64,000 nucleotides of DNA from Lewinella sp. 4G2 (GTDB lineage Bacteria; Bacteroidota; Bacteroidia; Chitinophagales; Saprospiraceae), in the NCBI RefSeq assembly GCF_001625015.1, contig NZ_LVWJ02000014.1, positions 1,488,001 to 1,552,000 on the forward strand, written 5' to 3'. A model generated the notes under the pieces. That model saw only the letters and a list, made by a program, of their open reading frames with translations. It was not told the DNA's origin and ran no database searches. The translations under genes were made by a program, and so were the position numbers. This document shows, piece by piece, positions 17,829 through 25,768 of this stretch; within the stretch, counting starts at the first letter, position 1; each line of letters begins with the position of its first letter.

Positions 17829-18560
17829 TCAGCCGTATAATTCCGCCACTACCTGGTTGGCTTCGTAGCCCATTTCTTTGAGGGTGGCTACGGCTTCGTC
17901 TACCATGACGTTCCAGCCGCAGAGGTAGAATTTTAGCTGGTTAGCCGGTTTCGGGTAGAGGGTTTTGTAGACCTCATGGACGTACCCCCGGGAGGTGGCC
18001 ATTGTCTTCGTGGCGGCTACGTCTTCGCGGCTGGCGGCTACGGAGTAGGTGAAATTGTCGTGCTCGGCGGCCATGGCTTCGAACTCTTCGCGGTAGAGGA
18101 TGTCCGCCGCCGTACGGCAGCCGAAGATGAGGTGGAAATTGACGTTCTCAGCGGCCAGCCGCTCCTGGAGCATCGCGCGGAAGGGGGCGACGCCGGTGCC
18201 GGTGCAGACCATCACGATATCGTTCTTCAGCGGGCCGGGGGGGAGGGTGAAGACGCCACCGGGGTCCTTACTCTTCACTTCAGTGCCCACTTCGGCTTCT
18301 TCGAATAGCCAGGTCGTTCCCTTCCCGCCGGGCAGGTGGACGATGCAGAGTTCGGCTTCGTTACTCCCGTCCGGCGCCGCGGCGATGGAGTAGCTGCGCC
18401 AGCCGTCCCGGCGGCGTTCGCTGATGGGCAGTTCGAGGGTGAGGAACTGGCCGGGTTTATAGTCTAGCCGCTCGTGGTGGGGCAGGCGGATCCAGAAGGA
18501 GCGGACGGTGGGGGAGCGCTGCTGGATACGGGTGATGGTGGCGGGGTTCCATTTTGGCAT
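17829..18560 (-). CDS. Ferredoxin/flavodoxin-NAD(P)H reductase family protein
   Basis: The 243-residue protein has the two-domain plan of the ferredoxin-NADP reductase superfamily. The FAD domain shows RSYSIAAAPDG, the flavin-binding RxYS motif, after YKPGQFLTLELP. The NAD(P) domain shows VMVCTGTGVAPFRAMLQERL, then LIFGCRTAADILYREE, and ends with a FYLCGWNVMVDE motif. It moves electrons between a pyridine nucleotide and a protein or flavin acceptor in the cytosol; no iron-sulphur domain is attached. It lies 78 bases downstream of the GHMP kinase gene and is probably cotranscribed with it. Partner unknown. Confidence 0.85.
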   Translation of the reverse strand: MPKWNPATITRIQQRSPTVRSFWIRLPHHERLDYKPGQFLTLELPISERRRDGWRSYSIAAAPDGSNEAELCIVHLPGGKGTTWLFEEAEVGTEVKSKDPGGVFTLPPGPLKNDIVMVCTGTGVAPFRAMLQERLAAENVNFHLIFGCRTAADILYREEFEAMAAEHDNFTYSVAASREDVAATKTMATSRGYVHEVYKTLYPKPANQLKFYLCGWNVMVDEAVATLKEMGYEANQVVAELYG

Positions 18561-18638
18561 GGGCTGGAGGCTGTCCCAGGGTCTTCGGCCTTCGGCCTCG
18601 GGACCCTGGGTTAAGGGGGACCCCTTTAGGGTCTGGCG

Positions 18639-19571
18639 CTACTGTAGGATGAGTTCTTCGTAGGGGATAACCGTTCGGAGGCCCCGTTCGTTGAAGTAGG
18701 TGGTGACTTCGGTGGCGGGGCGGTCGGAGAGGGCCCACATGAAGTCGCCACCCCAGGCGCCGAGAGATTTTAGCTGGCCGGGAAAATCCGCGAACAATTC
18801 TTCCTGGACGGGGGGCAGACCGAGCGTATCTCCGACGAGGCTTTCGTGCTCCTTTAGCAGATTTTGCGCTGCCCGCAGGTGCGGGGTTTCGGACGTCAGG
18901 GCAGCGGTGAGCTGGGCGACTTCCTCCCGGCGTTGTGAGGTTACTTCCGCTTGACGATAGGCCCGAATGCCTTCGCGGGAGTTTTGCTTTTGGTTGCGGT
19001 AGACAAAGTAGGTTTGGTGGAGCCATTCGGGTCGCCAATCCAGGGGAGTGACCTCCGGCGTAGTACCGTTGCGGATGTACCGGATTGGCCCGTCGGCGAT
19101 GGCGCAGGCGAGGTCGTAGCCGCTACCACCGAAAGTGTCCTCCAGTAATTCGTAGGGGTTGACGCCCAGCCACTGCGCCATGAAAGCGATGAGGGTGGAG
19201 CTGGTGCCCAATCCCCAGAGCCGTTCGAACTCCAGTTGGCTGTGGACGGCGTAATGACTCGTCGCCGCCTGGAGTACGCCGGGCCGAAGCCGGTCCGCCG
19301 CCTGGAGGATTTCGTAGAGGCGCTTCGTGAAGGCGTTGGGGGAGTGGTTATACCCCAGCGATCCATCCCAGTTGATGCTGGTCTTGAACCACTGCTTGCC
19401 GCGGAGGTCCTTCGCCATCCAGAACAGGCCCATGCCCCGGGTGAGGGAGGTGGTAAAGCGTTGCCCCAGTTTGGTGGGGACGGCCAGGGCCGGCACCCCG
19501 TCGAGGACGAAGTATTCCCCCGTCAGTAGAAGCTTACCGTGGTAGGATTTATCTAGAGAGGCTTTCAGCAT
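18639..19571 (-). CDS. GHMP-family kinase (mevalonate/phosphomevalonate kinase-like)
   Basis: The 310-residue protein starts with SYHGKLLLTGEYFVLDGVPA, the N-terminal GHMP signature, and has the phosphate-binding loop as WGLGTSSTLIAFMAQW (a GLGTSS form of GLGSSS). It continues TFGGSGYDLACA and a C-terminal LKSLGAWGGDFMWAL motif 3. In Bacteroidota this family lies near isoprenoid genes and is annotated as a mevalonate-pathway-type kinase, but substrate is not proven. The first 23 bases overlap the end of the CHAT gene on the same strand, suggesting translational coupling. Confidence 0.75.
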   Translation of the reverse strand: MLKASLDKSYHGKLLLTGEYFVLDGVPALAVPTKLGQRFTTSLTRGMGLFWMAKDLRGKQWFKTSINWDGSLGYNHSPNAFTKRLYEILQAADRLRPGVLQAATSHYAVHSQLEFERLWGLGTSSTLIAFMAQWLGVNPYELLEDTFGGSGYDLACAIADGPIRYIRNGTTPEVTPLDWRPEWLHQTYFVYRNQKQNSREGIRAYRQAEVTSQRREEVAQLTAALTSETPHLRAAQNLLKEHESLVGDTLGLPPVQEELFADFPGQLKSLGAWGGDFMWALSDRPATEVTTYFNERGLRTVIPYEELILQ

Positions 19572-22143
19572 AGGAGGGTTTTCGGAAGTAGAAAAAGAGT
19601 CCGGCCAAGGCGACCATCAATAGGGCCAGGGATGCACCAACCAGCGGAGAAATACTGGCGTACCAGGGTTTGGTTCGGTCCCAGTTCACTGGCTGCATTC
19701 CCCCGAAAGCTTCGAAGGCTGCCCAACGGGAGGGATGGGCGCCCGGGTGATTGGTCAGGTAATCCTTTCGCGAGCGTTGCAGCGCGAGGTGGGCGGGCAA
19801 GCCGTCGGCAGTATAATCGTAAAAGGAAGCCATCATTTCGGCGGTAGCCCGGTCGTCCACGGCCCAGTTGGAGGCCACTACGGTACGGGCGCCGGCGGCG
19901 AGGAAAGCCCGCGTCAGGCCGATGGTGCCTTCGACGGTATTCTGCCCACCCCGGCTGGTTTCGCAGGCGCTGAGGGTAACCAGGTCCGCATTCAATTCCT
20001 GGCGGCTGATCTCGGCGGCGGTGATGGCTTGTGGTTGGCCATCTTCGTTGAGGAGGTAGATCCGGCTTTCCAATCCATCCTGCGCGTTGGAGACGGCGTG
20101 GGTGGCAAGGTGGAGGATACCGTAGTCGGGTGATCTATCCAGATAGTGGCTAACGGTGGCGCGATCCCCTCGCCGGAAGGTGCCTCCGGATAGTTGTTGG
20201 AGAGCATCCATCTCCCGTGCGCTGCCGGAGAGGGGGGAGAGGTAGGTCTCGGCCCCGCCGCTGGCCGTTCCCTGATCTACGGCCCCACCCGTGAAAATAG
20301 GAGCGTAGGCTAAGGGTTGTCGTTTGTTGGGTTCCGGCCGTAGTTCGTTGAGCAACTCCATCGTCCGCAGGGAAAACTGCCGGCTAATGGCGCGTTCGAT
20401 CCCCAGGTAGCGGGGTGGGCCCGGTTCGCCCAGCGTGTCCATCCGTAATAAGTTGAAGGGGAGGTTTTCCAGGGAACCGTTGGCCACGATGTGCAGGGAC
20501 GGGGGAAGGGGCTGGGGAAGGTCGCCGAGCAGCAGTTCGTAAAGCCGGCGGAAGTTGCTACCCAATTCCTCCTGCCCTTGCCGTTGGATATCCATTTGGT
20601 TCCACGCCTCCGTCAAGGAGTCCACCTCAGCCCGCCGGTGGGAGAGGCGATCTAAGAGTACGGTGTCTTGGCTTAGGTAGAGGCGGTAGAGGATTTTCTT
20701 CCCCTTGTAAAATGAAACGTAGGCTGACGAATCAGCTGAAGCTGACGTTTGCAGTCTGGAAAATGAAAGTTGATAATTCTTACGGAGTTCATCTAAGTAA
20801 TCCGGGTTGTCAGCCCGAAATGTGTGGTTGATTGAATCCAAAGCAAAATTCGTTTCGATTAAACCTACCAGTTCTCCAGATTTGCTGTAATGTTTCCTTG
20901 CCTCTTCCAGCTCAGCTTTCTCTTGCAAGTATGTTCTGAAGTTCTCATCAATGCCCTTATACTTATTCTCAATGATCGAACCGTACAAGCCCGCGGAAGT
21001 GATGGCATCGTAAATTGAAGTGGACGACTCTAAAAATTCAATCCGTTTCGTTTTGTCGTAAAGGTATTTCCCCACCACGATATTGTTGTGGTACACCGTT
21101 TCCCGATTAGATGTCCGGTGCTTAACAATCCCATTTGAAGAGGAAAGCCGATTATTTAAATCTCGAATGGCAATCTCGTTGAAAATAGTGTAGGCGGTGT
21201 CTACTACGTTTAATCCTTCACCGGCTCGGGTTTGGAAGAGTTTGGCTACTGCGTAAGTTGAAAGGACGCCATCACTCTTAGGATCACTATTGGGGTCTGT
21301 GATTAGCTGATTTAGTAATGAGACAGACTCAGTTTTATTGAAGTGTCTGTCAAGAGCTTTCACTGCTAGTTTTAATGCGGTCTTGTAGTTGCGTTGAGAT
21401 AGATTAACCCGACTTAAAAGTCTAAAATGATCCATTTGCAATTGCTCCCCTGCAATTTCTCTATAAGTCTGTTTTGCAAGTATGGAATAATCATCGAAAA
21501 GTGGATCATTAAATTCTGCAAGTCTGAATGTGAGCTCAGATAGAAATAGGTACCTTAAAATGTCATCTGAAATGTTCTCACTAATATGGATGAATTCCTT
21601 ACTAGTAGGAACTTTGGAGTCAGCTAATAGTACGTTACTGTAGATTAATACTAAGCAGGCAAGTTCTTCAGATGTTATTGACTTAGAATTTGATAAGCTG
21701 TCAATATCTTTCTTAATGACTTCCAATTGGGCTACAGAAGGGTTTAGGCCTTGGAAGCTAGTTTTTGCGAGTCTATGAACGAGGCTGTTTTTAGGGGTGC
21801 TAGAAATTATGTAATCATAATAAGAATTAGCGCCTTCCATATCGCCAAGTAGTTCTTTGAAGCTTGCATAAATATATATGACTTCGAAGTCAGAAGTATT
21901 ATCCGTTGAAGGCTTTTGATTAAAATCAAAAGCAATGCTGTCTAAGAGATCAGAATCGCTGACTTGAAATGCTTTGGTCAATTTAAAAATTGCCCGATCA
22001 GTTGGAGAGCATAGACTTGCTATGTCTAAATCGTGTATAGCTGATTCATAGTACCCAGGAACAGGATAGAAAGCAAGAGACTGACACTGACCGCTACAGA
22101 TCGTGGCTGCAAAAATTAAGAGTGGAAAATAGATGTACCGCAT
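19549..22143 (-). CDS. CHAT-domain (caspase-like) protein with TPR region and C-terminal membrane segment
   Basis: The preferred start, 22143, gives a signal-like N-terminus (YIYFPLLIFAATICSG). The first about 480 of 864 residues are alpha-helical and TPR-like (NYKTALKLAVKALDRHFNK; YYDYIISSTPKNSLVHRLA). The C-terminal CHAT protease domain shows its His in YGILHLATHA and its Cys in LVTLSACETSRGGQ. It also has the preceding LPFNLLRMDTLG and the following GAVRTVVASNWAVDDRAT-like stretch. A last hydrophobic helix (VGASLALLMVALAGLFFYF) followed by basic residues anchors it. CHAT proteins are caspase-like peptidases; in this phylum such TPR-CHAT proteins are common and mostly uncharacterised. The 5' half is AT-rich and the 3' half GC-rich, hinting at mosaic origin. 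Confidence 0.85.
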   Translation of the reverse strand: MRYIYFPLLIFAATICSGQCQSLAFYPVPGYYESAIHDLDIASLCSPTDRAIFKLTKAFQVSDSDLLDSIAFDFNQKPSTDNTSDFEVIYIYASFKELLGDMEGANSYYDYIISSTPKNSLVHRLAKTSFQGLNPSVAQLEVIKKDIDSLSNSKSITSEELACLVLIYSNVLLADSKVPTSKEFIHISENISDDILRYLFLSELTFRLAEFNDPLFDDYSILAKQTYREIAGEQLQMDHFRLLSRVNLSQRNYKTALKLAVKALDRHFNKTESVSLLNQLITDPNSDPKSDGVLSTYAVAKLFQTRAGEGLNVVDTAYTIFNEIAIRDLNNRLSSSNGIVKHRTSNRETVYHNNIVVGKYLYDKTKRIEFLESSTSIYDAITSAGLYGSIIENKYKGIDENFRTYLQEKAELEEARKHYSKSGELVGLIETNFALDSINHTFRADNPDYLDELRKNYQLSFSRLQTSASADSSAYVSFYKGKKILYRLYLSQDTVLLDRLSHRRAEVDSLTEAWNQMDIQRQGQEELGSNFRRLYELLLGDLPQPLPPSLHIVANGSLENLPFNLLRMDTLGEPGPPRYLGIERAISRQFSLRTMELLNELRPEPNKRQPLAYAPIFTGGAVDQGTASGGAETYLSPLSGSAREMDALQQLSGGTFRRGDRATVSHYLDRSPDYGILHLATHAVSNAQDGLESRIYLLNEDGQPQAITAAEISRQELNADLVTLSACETSRGGQNTVEGTIGLTRAFLAAGARTVVASNWAVDDRATAEMMASFYDYTADGLPAHLALQRSRKDYLTNHPGAHPSRWAAFEAFGGMQPVNWDRTKPWYASISPLVGASLALLMVALAGLFFYFRKPSYAESLSR

Positions 22144-22153
22144 GCCACGAATG

Positions 22154-22192
22154 AAAAAGGCCACCGCTTCAATCCTGAAACGGTGGCCTTAA
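22154..22192 (-). terminator. Rho-independent terminator of rpsA
   Basis: AAGGCCACCG (22157-22166) pairs with CGGTGGCCTT (22181-22190). On the minus strand the stem is followed by a T run. It lies about 25 bases behind the rpsA stop and just before the CHAT gene start. Confidence 0.85.
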
Positions 22193-22213
22193 GGTCGGAA
22201 CTAATGGTGAGAA

Positions 22214-24274
22214 TTACTTGTCACCGTCTTTGTCATCGTCGTTGCCGCTGAGCTGCTCGCGGAGCTGCTCGAAGGCGGAGAGATCACCCAGCGTGGAACG
22301 CTCGATGCTGCTGGAGGTCTTCTTGAGCACCTTGCGGGTCTCTTCGCGCTCCTCCTTCTGCTCTTTGTACACCTGGTCCTTCGCTTCCTTGCGGATATCG
22401 TTGACGTAGCGGCTGTGGCTCACGGTGAGGCGCTTGCTGTCGCGGTCGAACTCGATGACCTTTACGGTCAGCGTCTCGTCCACCTCAGCGATGGTACCAT
22501 CTTCCTTGCGCATCAGCTTGATCGGAGCGTAAGCTTCGAGGCCGTACGGCATCTGAACGATGGCGCCACGGTCATCCTTGCGGAGGACGGTCGCTTCGTG
22601 GTAAGAACCTTCGGGGAATACACCCTCGAAGCTATCCCAGGGGTTCTCTTCGAGTTGCTTGTGGCCGAGGGACATCTTGCGGTTCTGCTCATCCACTTCC
22701 AGTACGGTCGTTTGGATCTCATCACCCACCTTCACGAATTCGGAGGGGTGGCTGAAGCGCTTCGTCCAGCTCAGGTCGCTGATGTGGATCATGCCACCAA
22801 TGCCTTCGTCGAGTTCCACGAATACACCGTAGGGCGTCAGGTTCTTCACCTTACCCGTGTGTACGGAACCAATGCCAAAGTTGGCAGTAATCTCATCCCA
22901 CGGATCGTTCTGCAGCTGCTTGATGGAGAGGCTCATCTTGCGGTCTTCCCGGTCGATGGTCACCACTTTGGCGGACTTGGTCTCACCAACGGTGAAGTAC
23001 TCACGCGCGTTGATGGGCTGGTTGGACCAGCTCACTTCGGATACGTGTACGAGGCCTTCTACGCCCGGCATGATCTCGAGGAATGCACCGTAGTCTTCGA
23101 TGTTGACCACCTTGCCCTCCACGGTAGAACCTTCCTGAATGGCTTCGTCGAGCACTTCCCAGGGGTGGGGGAGGAGCTGCTTGAGGCCCAGAGAAATACG
23201 CTTCTTGTTCTCGTCGAAGTCCAGTACGGCCACGTTGACCTTCTGGTTGAGCTCGAGGACGTCGCTTGGGTGGTTGATCCGGCCCCAGCTGATGTCCGTG
23301 ATGTAGAGAAGTCCGTCAACGCCACCCAGGTCGAGGAATGCCCCGAAGTCGGTGATGTTCTTGACGATACCTTCCAGTACCTGTCCACGCTCGAGGGAAG
23401 CGATGATCGCTTCGCGCTGCTCGGCCAGATCGCTCTCGATGAGGGCTTTATGGGAAACGACGGCGTTCTTGATGGTTTCGTTGATCTTGACGACCTTGAA
23501 TTCCATCGTTTTGCCAACGTACGCATCGTAATCAACGATGGGCTTGATGTCAATCTGTGAACCGGGAAGGAAGGTTTCCAAACCGCCGCAGTCGGCGATG
23601 AGACCACCCTTGGTCTTGCTCACTACGCGGCCCGTAATGACGGTACCGTTCGCGTAAGAATCGCGGATACGATCCCAGGCGCGGAGAAGCTTGGCCTTGC
23701 GGCGGCTCAGGACGAGCTGTCCCTTTTCGTCTTCCTGCTGCTCAACGTATACCTCTACGGTATCACCAACGGCCAGCTCGGGCTGGTCGCGGAATTCACT
23801 GAGGGGGAGGAGACCGTCGGACTTGTAGTTCAGGTCGAGGATCACGTCACCGTCGATGATGCTGCTTACTTTGGCAGACATGATCTCGGCTTCGGAGATG
23901 TTCGTCATGGACGCATCGAAAGCCTTTTCGAGGTCGGCGCGTTCCTGATCGGTGTAGCGGCTGGCGGCAGACCGGTTGGTCATGTTCCAGTTAAAGTCAG
24001 CGTGGCCTTCACCGGTGGTGCCGGATTGGTCCGCTTCGTCAATCTCTACGCCTTCTTCCTTCACCTCTTCGGTGATGAGCACGTTCACTTTCGTGGCGTC
24101 CTTACGGATGATCTTGGCGGTAGGTTCGGCTTCTTGCTGTACGAGTACGGGCGTCTCGTCGGTGGAAGTTTCCTCGGCGGTAGTTTCTTCGGTTACGGCT
24201 TCGGTTGCCTCAGCCTGAGGCGTTTCTGGGGTGCCCTCTTCAATGTTCGGGTCTTTTTCGTCATCCATCATCAT
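22214..24274 (-). CDS. rpsA: 30S ribosomal protein S1
   Basis: The 686-residue protein has an acidic, low-complexity N-terminal extension (TPETPQAEATEAVTEE), then about six S1/OB-fold repeats. Examples are GQVLEGIVKNITDFGAFLDL, EGSTVEGKVVNIEDYGAFLE and GSVHTGKVKNLTPYGVFVEL. It ends in an acidic tail (LSGNDDDKDGDK). S1 binds mRNA leaders on the 30S subunit and matters especially in Bacteroidota, which rarely use Shine-Dalgarno pairing. The first, third and fifth repeats diverge as usual. Three consecutive ATG codons are possible starts. It has its own promoter and terminator and is single-cistron. Confidence 0.95.
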   Translation of the reverse strand: MMMDDEKDPNIEEGTPETPQAEATEAVTEETTAEETSTDETPVLVQQEAEPTAKIIRKDATKVNVLITEEVKEEGVEIDEADQSGTTGEGHADFNWNMTNRSAASRYTDQERADLEKAFDASMTNISEAEIMSAKVSSIIDGDVILDLNYKSDGLLPLSEFRDQPELAVGDTVEVYVEQQEDEKGQLVLSRRKAKLLRAWDRIRDSYANGTVITGRVVSKTKGGLIADCGGLETFLPGSQIDIKPIVDYDAYVGKTMEFKVVKINETIKNAVVSHKALIESDLAEQREAIIASLERGQVLEGIVKNITDFGAFLDLGGVDGLLYITDISWGRINHPSDVLELNQKVNVAVLDFDENKKRISLGLKQLLPHPWEVLDEAIQEGSTVEGKVVNIEDYGAFLEIMPGVEGLVHVSEVSWSNQPINAREYFTVGETKSAKVVTIDREDRKMSLSIKQLQNDPWDEITANFGIGSVHTGKVKNLTPYGVFVELDEGIGGMIHISDLSWTKRFSHPSEFVKVGDEIQTTVLEVDEQNRKMSLGHKQLEENPWDSFEGVFPEGSYHEATVLRKDDRGAIVQMPYGLEAYAPIKLMRKEDGTIAEVDETLTVKVIEFDRDSKRLTVSHSRYVNDIRKEAKDQVYKEQKEEREETRKVLKKTSSSIERSTLGDLSAFEQLREQLSGNDDDKDGDK

Positions 24275-24366
24275 GGTTTCGGAAAGGTTTAAAAGGTTAT
24301 TGTTTGGCGGATTCGGGGCCCGCCGTCCCCCTAATTACGCCCCCCGGAGGGGGTGATTTCGACCCG

Positions 24367-24374
24367 CAAAGGTA
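24367..24374 (-). promoter_or_regulatory. Putative -7 box of the rpsA promoter
   Basis: On the minus strand this reads TACCTTTG followed by CGGG, matching the Bacteroidota -7 consensus TAnnTTTG. Transcription would start around 24360, leaving a leader of about 85 bases before the first ATG. No clean -33 TTG is seen. Confidence 0.5.
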
Positions 24375-24505
24375 AGGCATATTTTAATGCTACGCACCTT
24401 TTCTTTATTGAGGTAAAATTTTTGCCAGGCTAATGCATCCCACTATTAATCAAGGTGGCCCACCACGCTCTCCGCAATGCGTCAAAAAGCTATCCTCCCA
24501 GGCAC

Positions 24506-24540
24506 GAAAAAGCCCAGCTTCACGGGGTGAAACTGGGCTA
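24506..24540 (-). terminator. Terminator of tRNA-Cys
   Basis: AGCCCAG (24511-24517) pairs with CTGGGCT (24533-24539), and on the minus strand a run of five T follows. It starts a few bases behind the tRNA 3' end. Confidence 0.8.
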
Positions 24541-24546
24541 ATTAGG

Positions 24547-24617
24547 AGGTTGGGAACGGATTCGAACCGTCGTAGCAGGTTTTGCAGACCTGAGCCTAGC
24601 CACTCGGCCACCCAACC
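24547..24617 (-). tRNA. tRNA-Cys (GCA)
   Basis: On the minus strand the 71 bases fold as a complete tRNA. The acceptor arm is GGTTGGG with CCCAACC and discriminator T. The anticodon stem CAGGT/ACCTG encloses CTGCAAA, giving anticodon GCA. The T arm is ACGG-TTCGAAT-CCGT. No CCA is encoded. A U discriminator is usual for cysteine tRNA. Confidence 0.93.
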
Positions 24618-24811
24618 AACGGGCTGCAAAAGTAGCTTGGCGGTGATCGTACGGCCAAACTTTTGCGGGAATATTTATTCGCCGTTAGTGGCGAGTAAAC
24701 GGGCATCCTCCGCAATTAGTTGCGGCCTCGGGCTCTCCGTCGGTTTAGGGTCGGCGGCAAGGTCCATTTACTCGGTCCTTACCGGGCACCCGCGGCAGCG
24801 CCCTGGTCCAA

Positions 24812-25672
24812 TCAGCTACTTTTTGAACGGCGAAATAGGTTCAGGATCGGCCGGCGGAAGAAGAAGAGGCCGACCAAGATCAGCAGAAAGGGCCACAGGT
24901 AAAGCAGGCCAATCAGTACGTCCAGGAAGTTGGTGGCACCGCCCAGCAGCGCCTTGCCGGCCCGGCTAAAGACGCCTGGCTCTTCCGCCACGTAGGCATC
25001 CGTATCTTCCGTAAGGGTGAGTTGGAGGGTGGAGAGGCCCACCCGGTCATCGAGGAATTTGAGGCGGCCCTTCTTGCTTTCGATCTCCTCCTCGATGAGG
25101 CGGATCTTTTCCTGGACTTCCAGGATTTCCTCGATCGTCCGCGCCCGTTTCAGGATGGTTTGGTATTGCTCGAGGTAGGCGAGCTTATTGTCGAGGCGGA
25201 TGCTGAGGTCAACGTATTCTTCCGTGACGTCGCGCGCGCTGATGCTCTTGGTCGTCAGGGTGCCGGTGCCCGCTTCCAGTGCCGCCAGGAGGGTTTCGAA
25301 GTTGGCCGCCGGCACGCGGATGGTCAGGGCGTAGGCGACGCTCCGGTAGGCCGTACGGTATTCTTCCTTTTCGTAGTAGGCGCCATTGACGGCGAGCAGA
25401 CTATCTACGCCCAGTTTGGCCACCCCCAGATCTTCGACGCCGAAGGCCATGCTACCGGTTTTGATCACTTTGGTAACCGGTGCCGAAATATTTTCACCGG
25501 GTGGTGGGGGAGGCGGCGGCGGCGCTGAACCGTCCGCCATTTGCTGCTGATCCATTTTCAGGTCATTGCCGGTGTAGTCGCTGGCGGTCTCGATGGTGGC
25601 GCGGTCTTCGTAGCTATTGGTCTGGCCACAGGAAATGAGGAGCAGGAGGAAGCCGAAAAGTAGAATTCTCAT
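24812..25672 (-). CDS. DUF4349 lipoprotein
   Basis: Starting at 25672, the 286-residue product has a type II signal (ILLFGFLLLLISCGQ) with a lipobox Cys. A proline run (residues 50-57) lies in the linker. The DUF4349 body (TKVIKTGSMAFGVEDLG; ALTIRVPAANFETLLAALE; DVTEEYVDLSIRLDNKLAYL) is followed by a coiled coil (RTIEEILEVQEKIRLIEEEI). A C-terminal membrane helix (VLIGLLYLWPFLLILVGLFFF) with an RR-rich tail closes the protein. Such proteins are envelope proteins of unknown function. It is the last gene behind the AsmA gene (96-base gap), likely the end of the accA operon or a unit of its own. Confidence 0.85.
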   Translation of the reverse strand: MRILLFGFLLLLISCGQTNSYEDRATIETASDYTGNDLKMDQQQMADGSAPPPPPPPPGENISAPVTKVIKTGSMAFGVEDLGVAKLGVDSLLAVNGAYYEKEEYRTAYRSVAYALTIRVPAANFETLLAALEAGTGTLTTKSISARDVTEEYVDLSIRLDNKLAYLEQYQTILKRARTIEEILEVQEKIRLIEEEIESKKGRLKFLDDRVGLSTLQLTLTEDTDAYVAEEPGVFSRAGKALLGGATNFLDVLIGLLYLWPFLLILVGLFFFRRPILNLFRRSKSS

Positions 25673-25768
25673 GGGTTGGATTTTGGGTGCAGATGCACGT
25701 GGTGACCCAGTGGATGCACCGCACGCCGCCATTACACACTTGATAACAAATTGATCTCCGCCCGCGCG

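Noticed and set aside
22415-23560. 381-codon frame opposite rpsA
   Set aside because: Shadow of the highly biased rpsA codons; rpsA itself is certain.
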